A DNA stretch of 40,379 bases from Alistipes sp. UBA934 (GTDB taxonomy: Bacteria; Bacteroidota; Bacteroidia; Bacteroidales; Rikenellaceae), in NCBI GenBank assembly GCA_002293535.1, contig DBDK01000010.1:129069-169447 (forward strand), read 5' to 3'. Position 1 is the first letter of the stretch. Each line of letters begins with the position of its first letter. Made by a program: the position numbers and the translations under genes. The notes beneath the pieces were generated by a model that did not search any database, had not been told where the DNA came from, and saw only the letters and a program-made list of their open reading frames with translations. Below are positions 24,017-32,130 of this stretch, one piece after another.

Positions 24017-25086
24017 AACTTATAAAAGGTAACGAGGCGGTAGCCTTGGGAGCTATCCGCAGCGGATGCGATGGCTATTTTGGCTATCCGATCACTCCCC
24101 AGAGCGAGGTGTTGGAAACGCTGATGGAACTCCGCCCGTGGGAGACGACCGGTATGGTCGTTCTTCAGGCCGAAAGTGAGGTTGCGTCTATTAATATGGT
24201 GTATGGCGGTGCGGCGTGCGGTAAGCGGGTGATGACCTCCTCGTCGAGTCCCGGCATCAGTCTTATGGCCGAGGGTATAAGTTATTTGGCGGGGGCGGAA
24301 CTGCCTTGCCTGATCGTCAATGTGCAGCGTGGCGGTCCGGGACTCGGAACGATACAACCTTCGCAAGCCGATTATTTTCAGGCGGTTAAGGGCTGTGGTC
24401 ACGGCGACTATAATATGATCGTGTTGGCGCCGGCGTCGGTACAGGAGATGTACGACTTTGTGTTCGATGGTTTCGATCTGGCGTTCAAATACCGCGTTCC
24501 GGTTATGATGCTTTCGGACGGGATCATCGGGCAGATGATGGAGAAAGTGGTTATGAGTCGTTCGCGCGCTCGTTGGACTGCCGAAGAAATCAAACAGATG
24601 TCTGACAGCTGGGCTACGGTGGGTAAACCCCAAACCCGCGCGCGTAATATTTGCAGTTCGCTGGAGCTTGATTCTCAGATAATGGAGCAACGAAATCTGG
24701 CTCTGCAAGCGCGATATGAGGAGATAAAAAAGAACGAAGTGCGATTCGAGGAGATAGAAATTGACGACGCTGAATATGTTATAGTTGCGTTCGGTTCGTC
24801 GGCTCGCATCGCTTCGGAGGCGGTTAGTCTTGCTCGCGCAGAAGGCTTGAAGGTAGGGTTGCTTCGGCCCATTACCTTGTGGCCTTTTCCGTCGGCGCGT
24901 ATTGCAGAATTGGCAGGACAAGCGAAAGGATTTTTGGTGGCGGAACTCAATGCCGGCCAAATGGTCGAGGATATTCGACTCGCAGTCGATGGTAGGGTGC
25001 CGGTGATCCACTTCGGGCGAATGGGCGGAATGATATACTCTCCTGATGAAATTTTGAAAGCACTTAAAGAGCAAAGCAATGGATAA
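24004..25086 (+). CDS. vorB: 2-oxoacid:ferredoxin oxidoreductase alpha subunit (VorB/KorA type)
   Basis: A 360-residue subunit of the CoA-acylating oxidoreductase that oxidises a 2-oxo acid (branched-chain 2-oxoacid or 2-oxoglutarate) and reduces ferredoxin. It has the N-terminal pyrimidine-type domain with GNEAVALGAIRSGCDGYFGYPITPQSE and the substrate-loop region TSSSSPGISLMAEGISYLAGAE. A C-terminal transketolase-like domain follows (VAFGSSARIASEAV; GLLRPITLWPFP). This architecture fits VorB or KorA, and the sequence alone does not settle the substrate. It overlaps the delta gene by 13 nt and the beta gene by 8 nt, so the subunits are co-translated. Confidence 0.9.
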   Translation: MQEVKLIKGNEAVALGAIRSGCDGYFGYPITPQSEVLETLMELRPWETTGMVVLQAESEVASINMVYGGAACGKRVMTSSSSPGISLMAEGISYLAGAELPCLIVNVQRGGPGLGTIQPSQADYFQAVKGCGHGDYNMIVLAPASVQEMYDFVFDGFDLAFKYRVPVMMLSDGIIGQMMEKVVMSRSRARWTAEEIKQMSDSWATVGKPQTRARNICSSLELDSQIMEQRNLALQARYEEIKKNEVRFEEIEIDDAEYVIVAFGSSARIASEAVSLARAEGLKVGLLRPITLWPFPSARIAELAGQAKGFLVAELNAGQMVEDIRLAVDGRVPVIHFGRMGGMIYSPDEILKALKEQSNG

Positions 25087-25828
25087 AGTTTACTCACGCT
25101 CCGCATTGCTCACAGACAACGTGATGCACTATTGTCCCGGCTGTTCACACGGCACGATCCACAAACTCGTAGCCGAGGTGATCGAAGAGATGGGCCTTCA
25201 GGCGGATACCATCGGGGTGAGCCCGGTAGGTTGCTCGGTGTTTGCATATAACTATATAGACATAGACTGGATTCAAGCCGCCCACGGCAGGGCTTGTGCT
25301 GTAGCAACGGCGGTCAAGCGTCTCACACCCGAAAAGATGGTCTTCACATATCAGGGAGACGGCGACCTTTCGGCCATCGGTACAGCCGAAACCATTCACG
25401 CCTGCAACAGGGGTGAGAACATTGCGGTGATCTATGTGAATAACGCCATCTATGGTATGACCGGCGGGCAGATGGCCCCTACGACGCTGCTCGGAATGAA
25501 AACAGCAACCTCGCCCCAGGGACGCGAGGCCGCAATCCACGGTTATCCCTATAAGATTGCCGAGATGGTGTCGCACTTAGATGGGGTGTGCTACGTTACG
25601 CGCCAGAGCGTGCAGTCGCCGGCGGCGGTTCGTAAAGCCAAAAAGGCTATCCGTCAGGCGTTCGAGAACTCGATGGCGGGCCGTGGCCTGTCGTTCGTAG
25701 AGATTGTGTCGAGTTGCAATAGTGGCTGGAAACTCTCGCCTGTCGAAGCTAACCGCTGGATGGAAGAGAGTATGTTTCCGTTCTATAAACTGGGTGATAT
25801 AAAAGCCGGAACGCCGGCAGCGATTTAA
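25079..25828 (+). CDS. 2-oxoacid:ferredoxin oxidoreductase beta subunit (thiamine-diphosphate binding)
   Basis: A 249-residue catalytic subunit that binds thiamine diphosphate. It has the N-terminal YCPGCSHG motif, SPVGCSVFAYNYID, and the ThDP motif GDGDLSAIGTAETIHACNR continuing to NNAIYGMTGGQMAPTT. Its short length, without the Fe-S-rich tail of pyruvate-type enzymes, fits KorB/VorA. It overlaps the alpha gene by 8 nt, with a 13-nt gap to gamma. It acts in the cytoplasm in complex with the three neighbours. In an anaerobe it may run in either direction, making 2-oxoglutarate or branched-chain oxoacids reductively. Confidence 0.92.
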   Translation: MDKVYSRSALLTDNVMHYCPGCSHGTIHKLVAEVIEEMGLQADTIGVSPVGCSVFAYNYIDIDWIQAAHGRACAVATAVKRLTPEKMVFTYQGDGDLSAIGTAETIHACNRGENIAVIYVNNAIYGMTGGQMAPTTLLGMKTATSPQGREAAIHGYPYKIAEMVSHLDGVCYVTRQSVQSPAAVRKAKKAIRQAFENSMAGRGLSFVEIVSSCNSGWKLSPVEANRWMEESMFPFYKLGDIKAGTPAAI

Positions 25829-25841
25829 AAGATTCGACGCT

Positions 25842-26381
25842 ATGAAAGAGACTTTGATTGTGGCCGGTTTCGGGGGCCAGGGTGTGCTGTCGATGGGTAA
25901 GATTTTGGCCTATGCGGGGGTTGTTCAGGGCTTCGAGGTGAGCTGGATGCCCGCTTATGGGCCCGAAATGAGAGGTGGAACAGCCAACGTGACGGTAATC
26001 CTGAGTGACAAGCCGATATCTTCGCCCATTGCCCACGAATTCGACTCTGCGATCATTCTCAATCAGCAGAGTATGGACAAGTTCGAGGCTCAGGTGAAGC
26101 CCGGTGGCGTTCTGATTTACGATACGAACGGTATCACTCATCACCCGACGCGTACCGATATCGAGATTTATACGATGGATGCCACTGAAGAATCTGCCCG
26201 CCGAAATATGGCCAGAATGTTCAATACGATGGTTCTGGGTGGGTATCTCGCCGTGCGTCCGGTCGTCAAACCCGAGAGTGTTGTCGAAGGCTTGCGACTG
26301 TCGTTGCCAGAACGAGCCCAAAGTCTTATCCCTGCCAACGAAAAAGCCCTGCAAAAAGGTGCGGAATTGATAAAAAAGTAG
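25842..26381 (+). CDS. 2-oxoacid:ferredoxin oxidoreductase gamma subunit
   Basis: A 179-residue subunit with the typical start (VAGFGGQGVLSMGKILAYAG) and the PAYGPEMRGGTANVTVILSD segment, which helps bind CoA in this family. It completes the delta-alpha-beta-gamma operon. The stop codon is directly followed by the promoter of nqrA, with no terminator between, so part of the transcription may run on into the nqr operon. Confidence 0.93.
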   Translation: MKETLIVAGFGGQGVLSMGKILAYAGVVQGFEVSWMPAYGPEMRGGTANVTVILSDKPISSPIAHEFDSAIILNQQSMDKFEAQVKPGGVLIYDTNGITHHPTRTDIEIYTMDATEESARRNMARMFNTMVLGGYLAVRPVVKPESVVEGLRLSLPERAQSLIPANEKALQKGAELIKK

Positions 26382-26382
26382 T

Positions 26383-26390
26383 TATCTTTG
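26383..26390 (+). promoter_or_regulatory. Candidate -7 element of the nqr operon
   Basis: TATCTTTG begins just after the preceding stop codon and predicts a start near 26395, with a leader of about 30 nt to ATG 26425. No exact -33 TTTG is present. Confidence 0.5.
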
Positions 26391-26424
26391 CGGCTTAAAA
26401 ATTCACTCAACTTAAATATTTTCG

Positions 26425-27786
26425 ATGTCTAAGGTCATTAAACTGAGGAAAGGACTCGACATTCACCTGGGGGGAGTACCGACAGAAAAACTAATCGAGG
26501 CTTGTGGCTCTGATACTTATGGTGTGTCGCCCGGCGACTTTGAGGGAGTCGTGCCAAAACTGCTCGTCCGCGAAGGAGATGAGGTGAAGGCAGGCTCTCC
26601 GTTGTTTTTCGACAAGGCTAACGAGGAAATTCTCTTCACCTCGCCCGTGAGTGGGAGAGTGGCGGAGATTCGTCGCGGTGCCAAGCGTAAACTGCTGAGT
26701 GTGGTTGTCGCAACTGACGGCAAGCGAGAGGGTGTCGCTTTCAAAATTCCGAACCTTGCGTCGGCATCGCGTGGTGACGTGGTGGGAGTGCTGCTGGCTT
26801 CGGGTCTGTGGCCGATGATCATTCAGCGACCTTACGGTCGCATTGCCGATGTTGCGACTCCGCCGAAAGCAATTTTCGTGTCCGGATTCGACAGCGCTCC
26901 TTGTGCTCCCGATTTGAACTTTGCGTTGCAAGGCGAGGTTGAAAACCTGAAAAAAGGCGTCGAAGTACTCAAAAAACTTACTGATGGTAAAGTTCATCTT
27001 GGTCTGCGTGCCGAGAGTTTAGGCGTACTCAACCGCGTTGATAACGCCGAACAGCACTTCTTCAAAGGGCCTCATCCTGCGGGAAACGTCGGTGTGCAGA
27101 TCAGTCACATAGATCCGATTCGCAAAGGCGACGTTGTTTGGACTGTCGATGCTCAGAATCTTGCCATTATCGGTCGTCTGTTCACCACCGGCAAGGTGGA
27201 TATGACTAAAGTGGTGTGCATTAGTGGTCCGCAGGTTGAGAACCCTTACTATTTGAGGATTATCGGCGGCGCGGAGGTTAAATCGTTCGTTATGCCATCC
27301 AATATCAAGCCTAACGAAAAGGGCGACGGTGTGCGAATCATCAGCGGTAATGCTCTGAGCGGTCGCCAGGTTACGCCTGACGAGTTTATGGGCTTCTATT
27401 CTAACCAAATAACGGTGCTGGCCGAGGGTAATTACCACGAAATTTTCGGTTGGATCGCACCGCGGTTCGGCAAACTTTCTGTTTCACACAGCTACTTCTC
27501 GTGGCTCTGTCCGAAGAAAAAGTATAATCTCGATACGAACCTTAACGGCGGCCCTCGCGCGATCGTCGTCACTGGTCTTTGGGAGCGCTATGTTCCGATG
27601 GACATCTATCCGATGTATCTTGTGAAAGCGTGTATGGCCGGTAATATCGACAAAATGGAGGCGCTGGGAATTTACGAGGTGCTGCCCGAAGATCTTGCGT
27701 TGTGCGATTTTGTGGATCCCTCCAAGACAGAGGTACAGACTGCGATCGCCGATGGTATTAACCTGATGATTAAAGAGTTGTCTTAG
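26425..27786 (+). CDS. nqrA: Na+-translocating NADH:quinone reductase subunit A
   Basis: A 453-residue cytoplasmic-side subunit of the sodium-pumping NADH dehydrogenase, close to the usual length. It starts with IKLRKGLDIHLGGVP and has GVVPKLLVREGDEVKAGSPLFFDK, a lipoyl/RnfC-like barrel. Later come GPHPAGNVGVQISHIDPI and GRQVTPDEFMGFYSNQITVLAEG. The subunit shapes the quinone site. It has its own promoter and is the first of six genes, separated from nqrB by 30 nt that include a short hairpin. Confidence 0.97.
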   Translation: MSKVIKLRKGLDIHLGGVPTEKLIEACGSDTYGVSPGDFEGVVPKLLVREGDEVKAGSPLFFDKANEEILFTSPVSGRVAEIRRGAKRKLLSVVVATDGKREGVAFKIPNLASASRGDVVGVLLASGLWPMIIQRPYGRIADVATPPKAIFVSGFDSAPCAPDLNFALQGEVENLKKGVEVLKKLTDGKVHLGLRAESLGVLNRVDNAEQHFFKGPHPAGNVGVQISHIDPIRKGDVVWTVDAQNLAIIGRLFTTGKVDMTKVVCISGPQVENPYYLRIIGGAEVKSFVMPSNIKPNEKGDGVRIISGNALSGRQVTPDEFMGFYSNQITVLAEGNYHEIFGWIAPRFGKLSVSHSYFSWLCPKKKYNLDTNLNGGPRAIVVTGLWERYVPMDIYPMYLVKACMAGNIDKMEALGIYEVLPEDLALCDFVDPSKTEVQTAIADGINLMIKELS

Positions 27787-27800
27787 GCGGCAACGGCCGC
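27787..27800 (+). other. Intercistronic hairpin between nqrA and nqrB
   Basis: GCGGC (27787-27791), loop AACG and GCCGC (27796-27800) follow the nqrA stop codon directly. No T-run follows, so it is not a terminator. It may stabilise the nqrA mRNA 3' end or tune the dose of nqrB onward. Confidence 0.35.
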
Positions 27801-27816
27801 AGCGATTAAAAAGATT

Positions 27817-29001
27817 ATGATAGCAAAGTTATTAAGAAGTGTTGTCGATAAGGTCAAGCCGCCGTTCGAAAAGGGTGGTAAGCTTGGGTTCCTGCATTCG
27901 ACGTTCGACGCCTTCGAGACGTTCCTGTTCGTGCCCAATACGACCACTCGCAAAGGGGCGCATATTCGCGATGCGAACGACCTGAAACGTACAATGATCG
28001 TCGTTGTGCTGGCACTTGTGCCGGCGTTGCTTTTCGGGATGTACAACATTGGCCTGCAGCATTTTAGAGCTGTAGGTGATTTAGCTGCAGCCGGGGCGAT
28101 CTGGGGTTGTTTCTGGTATGGTTTCGTGCGGATGTTGCCGCTCATTTTAGTCTCCTATATCGTGGGACTTGGTATCGAATTCGCATTTGCACAGAAGCGT
28201 GGTCACGAGGTGAACGAAGGTTTCCTCGTTTCGGGGCTGCTGATTCCTATGATTATGCCGATCGACATGCCACTGTGGATGGTGGCGTTGGCGGTGGCTT
28301 TCGCAGTTATAATAGGTAAGGAGGTCTTCGGCGGAACGGGTATGAACGTCTTCAATCCGGCATTGCTGGCGAGGGCATTCGTATTCTTTTCTTACACTTC
28401 GTTTATTTCGGGCGACAAGGTGTGGATTCGCGGCGCAGGTAAAGGGGGCGAGTATATCGACGGTTTTTCTGGCGCGACGCCACTTGGACAAATCAGTGAG
28501 AACGCGCAACAAGCATTGGCCGATGCCAATATTTGGGACTGGATCGTGGGTACGATTCCCGGCTCGATCGGCGAGACTTCGTTCATAGCCATTATGATCG
28601 GTGCGGTGATCCTGCTTTGGACGGGCACTGCAAGCTGGAGGGTGATGGGAAGCGTTTTTGCCGGCGGTTTGGCTATGGGACTGCTTTTCAACGCAATAGG
28701 CGGCTCGCCACTTATGGATATGCCTTTCTGGTATCATCCTCTGCTGGGTGGGTTCGCGTTCGGGGCTGTGTTTATGGCCACCGATCCTGTTACCGCTGCT
28801 CAGACCAATTGCGGTAAACTAATCGTAGGGTTCCTCATCGGGGTGCTGACGGTGCTCATTCGCGTGGTCAATCCGGGCTATCCTGAGGGGATGATGTTAT
28901 CAATATTATTTATGAATGCTATGGCACCTTTGATCGACCACATTGTAGTGGGAAATAATATTCGCCGTCGGCGTTCCGACCGTAGGAGGACACTGAGATG
29001 A
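27817..29001 (+). CDS. nqrB: Na+-translocating NADH:quinone reductase subunit B
   Basis: A 394-residue membrane subunit with about ten helices, part of the sodium channel. It carries covalent FMN on a Thr in the motif D-G-F-S-G-A-T (S218-T221, so FMN is expected on T221), attached by the flavin transferase ApbE. GKEVFGGTGMNVFNPALLARAF and the C-terminal MNAMAPLIDHIVVGNNI are typical. The stop overlaps the nqrC start by 4 nt (ATGA). Confidence 0.97.
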   Translation: MIAKLLRSVVDKVKPPFEKGGKLGFLHSTFDAFETFLFVPNTTTRKGAHIRDANDLKRTMIVVVLALVPALLFGMYNIGLQHFRAVGDLAAAGAIWGCFWYGFVRMLPLILVSYIVGLGIEFAFAQKRGHEVNEGFLVSGLLIPMIMPIDMPLWMVALAVAFAVIIGKEVFGGTGMNVFNPALLARAFVFFSYTSFISGDKVWIRGAGKGGEYIDGFSGATPLGQISENAQQALADANIWDWIVGTIPGSIGETSFIAIMIGAVILLWTGTASWRVMGSVFAGGLAMGLLFNAIGGSPLMDMPFWYHPLLGGFAFGAVFMATDPVTAAQTNCGKLIVGFLIGVLTVLIRVVNPGYPEGMMLSILFMNAMAPLIDHIVVGNNIRRRRSDRRRTLR

Positions 29002-29627
29002 ATAAGAACTCAAGTACCTATATCATAATCTATTCGGTAGTGATGGTTGTTGTTGTGGCGGCGGTACTGGCCATTGCTGCGATGACTCTCCAACCGATTC
29101 AGAACGAGAATATTGCCGTCGAAAAGAAAGGCGATGTGCTTGCAAGCGTGGGCCTTAAGAGCGATAACATCGAGGCCGACTATGCTAAGTATATCAAGGA
29201 GGTTTCTGTGCCCACTGCGGATGGTGAACTGCCTCTGTTCGAGAGTAATGCGAATGGCAAAAAGCTCTACATCGTTCCTGTGAACGGCAGCGGTTTGTGG
29301 GGCCCGATCTGGGGTTATGTGGCAGTAGAGGGCGATTGGAGTACTATTTCGGGCGTTGTATTTGCTCACAAGGGCGAAACTCCGGGCCTTGGAGCCGAGA
29401 TCGTGGCTCCGAGTTTCACGGATCAATTCATCGGCAAACGCCTCTTTGAGGGCGGCAAACTTGTGGGTATCAGTGTATTGAAAGGAGCAGGCGCTTCGCG
29501 AGGCAACGACCACGCTGTGGATGCGATCTCCGGTGGCACGATTACCTCGCGCGCTGTCGAAACGATGATCAGCACCACCTTGGCGCAGTATCTTCCTTAC
29601 ATCGAAAAACAAAGAAACAATGAGTAA
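28998..29627 (+). CDS. nqrC: Na+-translocating NADH:quinone reductase subunit C
   Basis: A 209-residue subunit anchored by one N-terminal helix (residues ~8-30), with its soluble domain outside the cytoplasm. The flavinylation motif reads A-I-S-G-G-T-I-T-S (S178-T181), with FMN expected on T181. The common form is SGAT, so the third residue is Gly instead of Ala. GHKGETPGLGAEI-like residues (~124-135) line the domain. Overlaps: 4 nt with nqrB, 8 nt with nqrD. Confidence 0.95.
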   Translation: MNKNSSTYIIIYSVVMVVVVAAVLAIAAMTLQPIQNENIAVEKKGDVLASVGLKSDNIEADYAKYIKEVSVPTADGELPLFESNANGKKLYIVPVNGSGLWGPIWGYVAVEGDWSTISGVVFAHKGETPGLGAEIVAPSFTDQFIGKRLFEGGKLVGISVLKGAGASRGNDHAVDAISGGTITSRAVETMISTTLAQYLPYIEKQRNNE

Positions 29628-30249
29628 TAAGAATTGGCAATATTTCCTGGGGCCGCTCAGTAAGGACAATCCTGTTATTGTTCAGATACTTGGTATCTGT
29701 TCAGCACTGGCCGTGACCGCTCAGCTCAAACCCGCATTCGTGATGGCGGCGTCGGTGACCGTGGTGACGGCGTTCGCGAACCTGATTATGTCGCTCCTGC
29801 GTAAGGGTGTTCCGAGTCGTATTCGCATCATAGTGCAGTTGGTCGTGATCGCATTTTTGGTGATCCTGGTCGATCAGGTGCTCAAGGCTTATGTCTATGA
29901 TGTGTCGAAGCAATTATCTGTATATGTGGGGCTTATCATCACTAACTGTATCCTGATGGGGCGTGTCGAAGCATTCGCACTTGGGCACAAACCCTGGCCA
30001 TCGTTCATCGACGGCGCGGCCAACGGAGTGGGGTATGGTATTATCCTGTTGATGCTGGGTTTCGTTCGTGAACTTCTGGGTAGTGGCTCGCTGTGGGGTT
30101 TCCGCGTTATCCCCGAAGCGTGGTACATTCAAAACGGAGGGTTCTACGCCAATAACGGCCTGTTGATGTTGCCGCCGATGGCGCTGATCTTGGTCGGCCT
30201 GATTATCTGGGCACACCGTTCGTCGAACAAGGATTTGATAGAAAAGTAG
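29620..30249 (+). CDS. nqrD: Na+-translocating NADH:quinone reductase subunit D
   Basis: A 209-residue inner-membrane protein with six helices, homologous to NqrE and RnfA/E. Signatures are GLIITNCILMGRVEAFALGHKPWPS and GFVRELLGSGSLWGF. With NqrE it binds an intramembrane Fe-S centre through a Cys in each subunit; here the Cys of ITNCILMGR is the expected ligand. It overlaps nqrC by 8 nt. Confidence 0.96.
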   Translation: MSNKNWQYFLGPLSKDNPVIVQILGICSALAVTAQLKPAFVMAASVTVVTAFANLIMSLLRKGVPSRIRIIVQLVVIAFLVILVDQVLKAYVYDVSKQLSVYVGLIITNCILMGRVEAFALGHKPWPSFIDGAANGVGYGIILLMLGFVRELLGSGSLWGFRVIPEAWYIQNGGFYANNGLLMLPPMALILVGLIIWAHRSSNKDLIEK

Positions 30250-30264
30250 CAAGGGGAGAGAATT

Positions 30265-30879
30265 ATGGATAGCTTGAATATTTTTATTAAGTCGATCTTT
30301 ATCGACAATATGGTGTTCGCATACTTTTTTGGTATGTGTTCGTATATTGCTGTGAGTAAGAGCGTTAAAACAGCTAATGGGTTGGGCCTTGCCGTGATTT
30401 TCGTGATGGCAATGACCGTGCCTCTGAACTGGTTACTCAACGAGTACATCCTCAAGCCCGGTGCGTTGGAGTGGATCTCATCGAGTCTGGGTTCGGTCGA
30501 TCTGTCGTTCCTTAGTTTCATTATCTTCATCGCCGTGATAGCTTCGTTCACGCAGTTGGTGGAGATGGTGGTCGAACGGTTTGCTCCGGGATTGTATAAT
30601 CAGCTCGGTATCTTTCTGCCGCTTATCGCTGTGAACTGCGCAATTATGGGTGCGTCGTTGTTTATGCAGGAAAGGGCTTACCCCAACCTTGGGCAGGCGA
30701 CGATGTTCGGCCTCGGTAGCGGTATCGGTTGGTGGCTGGCCATTGTGATGATGGCGGCTATTCGCGAAAGACTCGAATATTCCGAAATTCCCGCACCTCT
30801 GCGTGGCCCAGGTATCGCGTTCATTATCACAGGGTTGATGGGTATTGCTTTTATGTCGTTCTTAGGAATTCAATTGTAG
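30265..30879 (+). CDS. nqrE: Na+-translocating NADH:quinone reductase subunit E
   Basis: A 204-residue inner-membrane partner of NqrD with six helices in inverted topology. Signatures are FIDNMVFAYFFGMCSYIAVSKSV and AVNCAIMGASLFMQER, whose Cys is the counterpart of the NqrD cluster ligand. It follows nqrD after 15 nt, with nqrF 4 nt downstream. Confidence 0.96.
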   Translation: MDSLNIFIKSIFIDNMVFAYFFGMCSYIAVSKSVKTANGLGLAVIFVMAMTVPLNWLLNEYILKPGALEWISSSLGSVDLSFLSFIIFIAVIASFTQLVEMVVERFAPGLYNQLGIFLPLIAVNCAIMGASLFMQERAYPNLGQATMFGLGSGIGWWLAIVMMAAIRERLEYSEIPAPLRGPGIAFIITGLMGIAFMSFLGIQL

Positions 30880-30883
30880 AGAG

Positions 30884-32128
30884 ATGGATACATTGACATT
30901 GATTATAGCCATTGTGGCATTTTTGGTGGTGACGCTGCTGCTTGTGGCAATACTGCTCTATGCCAAGGCAAAATTGACCGCCAGCGGCGAAGTGACGATC
31001 GACATTAACGGCGACAAACAACTGACCGTCGAACCGGGCAGTACACTGCTCACCACGCTTGCCGATAATGGGGTTTTTCTTCCCTCGGCGTGCGGTGGGG
31101 GAGGTTCGTGCGGAATGTGCCGTGTGCAGGTTCTCGACGGCGGCGGCGACATCCTCCCCACGGAGGTGAACTTTTTCTCGCGCCGCCAACAAAAGGAGAA
31201 CTGGCGCTTAGGTTGTCAGGTAAAGGTCAAGAACGACTTGAAAATTGCTGTACCTCAATCGGTTTTGGGTGTGCGCAAATGGGAATGCGAAGTGGTATCG
31301 AACCGCAATGTGGCTACCTATATTAAGGAATTCGTGGTAAAACTGCCTGCGGGCGAGAATCTCAATTTCAAGAGCGGGGGCTACATTCAGATCGATGTTC
31401 CTAAGTATGATGCGATTCGTTTTGCCGACTTCGACATTGATCCCGAATACCGTGCCGAATGGGAGCAGTTCAAGATGTTCGACCTTGTGGCAAAGAATCC
31501 TGAGCCCACTTTCCGCGCATACTCGATGGCCAATCATCCCGCGGAGGGTAATATCGTGATGCTTAACATTCGCATCGCCACACCGCCGTTCGATCGCGTG
31601 AACGGAGGTTTCCTGCCGGTTAATCCGGGGATTTGCTCTTCGTATATTTTCTCGCTCAAGCCGGGCGATAAGATCACTATATCAGGCCCTTACGGTGAGT
31701 TTCACGTCAAGGAAACCCCTGCAGAGAAGATGTTCATCGGGGGTGGTGCGGGTATGGCGCCTATGCGTTCGCACCTGTTCCATCTCTTTCAGACCGAGAA
31801 AACTTCACTGCCCGTAACGTTCTGGTATGGAGCACGTTCGCTGCGCGAAGTGTTCTATGCAGAGCAGTTCGAGAAGATCGCTGCCGAGTTCCCCAACTTC
31901 AAGTTCCACCTCGCACTCGACAATCCCAAGCCAGAGGACAATTGGAAGGGCTATGTCGGGTTTATCCATCAGGTTATTTTCGACAACTACCTTAAGAATC
32001 ACGAGGCGCCGGAGGACATCGAGTATTATCTTTGTGGCCCTCCGATGATGAACGCTGCGATCACCAAGATGCTTGACGAGCTCGGTGTTCCACCCGAAAA
32101 CATTATGTATGACGACTTCGGAGCATAA
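30884..32128 (+). CDS. nqrF: Na+-translocating NADH:quinone reductase subunit F (NADH-oxidising)
   Basis: A 414-residue electron-entry subunit. It has one N-terminal helix (~3-26), then a [2Fe-2S] ferredoxin domain with Cys70, Cys76, Cys79 and Cys111, the same numbers as in Vibrio cholerae NqrF. FAD binding follows at RAYSMANHP. A C-terminal NADH-binding part has FIGGGAGMAPMRSH and YYLCGPPMMNAA. All cofactor motifs are intact. It is the last gene of nqrABCDEF. Its stop is 2 nt from the stop of a convergent gene, and no terminator is visible. Confidence 0.97.
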   Translation: MDTLTLIIAIVAFLVVTLLLVAILLYAKAKLTASGEVTIDINGDKQLTVEPGSTLLTTLADNGVFLPSACGGGGSCGMCRVQVLDGGGDILPTEVNFFSRRQQKENWRLGCQVKVKNDLKIAVPQSVLGVRKWECEVVSNRNVATYIKEFVVKLPAGENLNFKSGGYIQIDVPKYDAIRFADFDIDPEYRAEWEQFKMFDLVAKNPEPTFRAYSMANHPAEGNIVMLNIRIATPPFDRVNGGFLPVNPGICSSYIFSLKPGDKITISGPYGEFHVKETPAEKMFIGGGAGMAPMRSHLFHLFQTEKTSLPVTFWYGARSLREVFYAEQFEKIAAEFPNFKFHLALDNPKPEDNWKGYVGFIHQVIFDNYLKNHEAPEDIEYYLCGPPMMNAAITKMLDELGVPPENIMYDDFGA

Positions 32129-32130
32129 TT

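Noticed and set aside
23920..25074. 384-codon minus-strand frame opposite vorB
   Set aside because: Low-complexity His/Arg-rich antisense translation. The plus-strand gene is certain.
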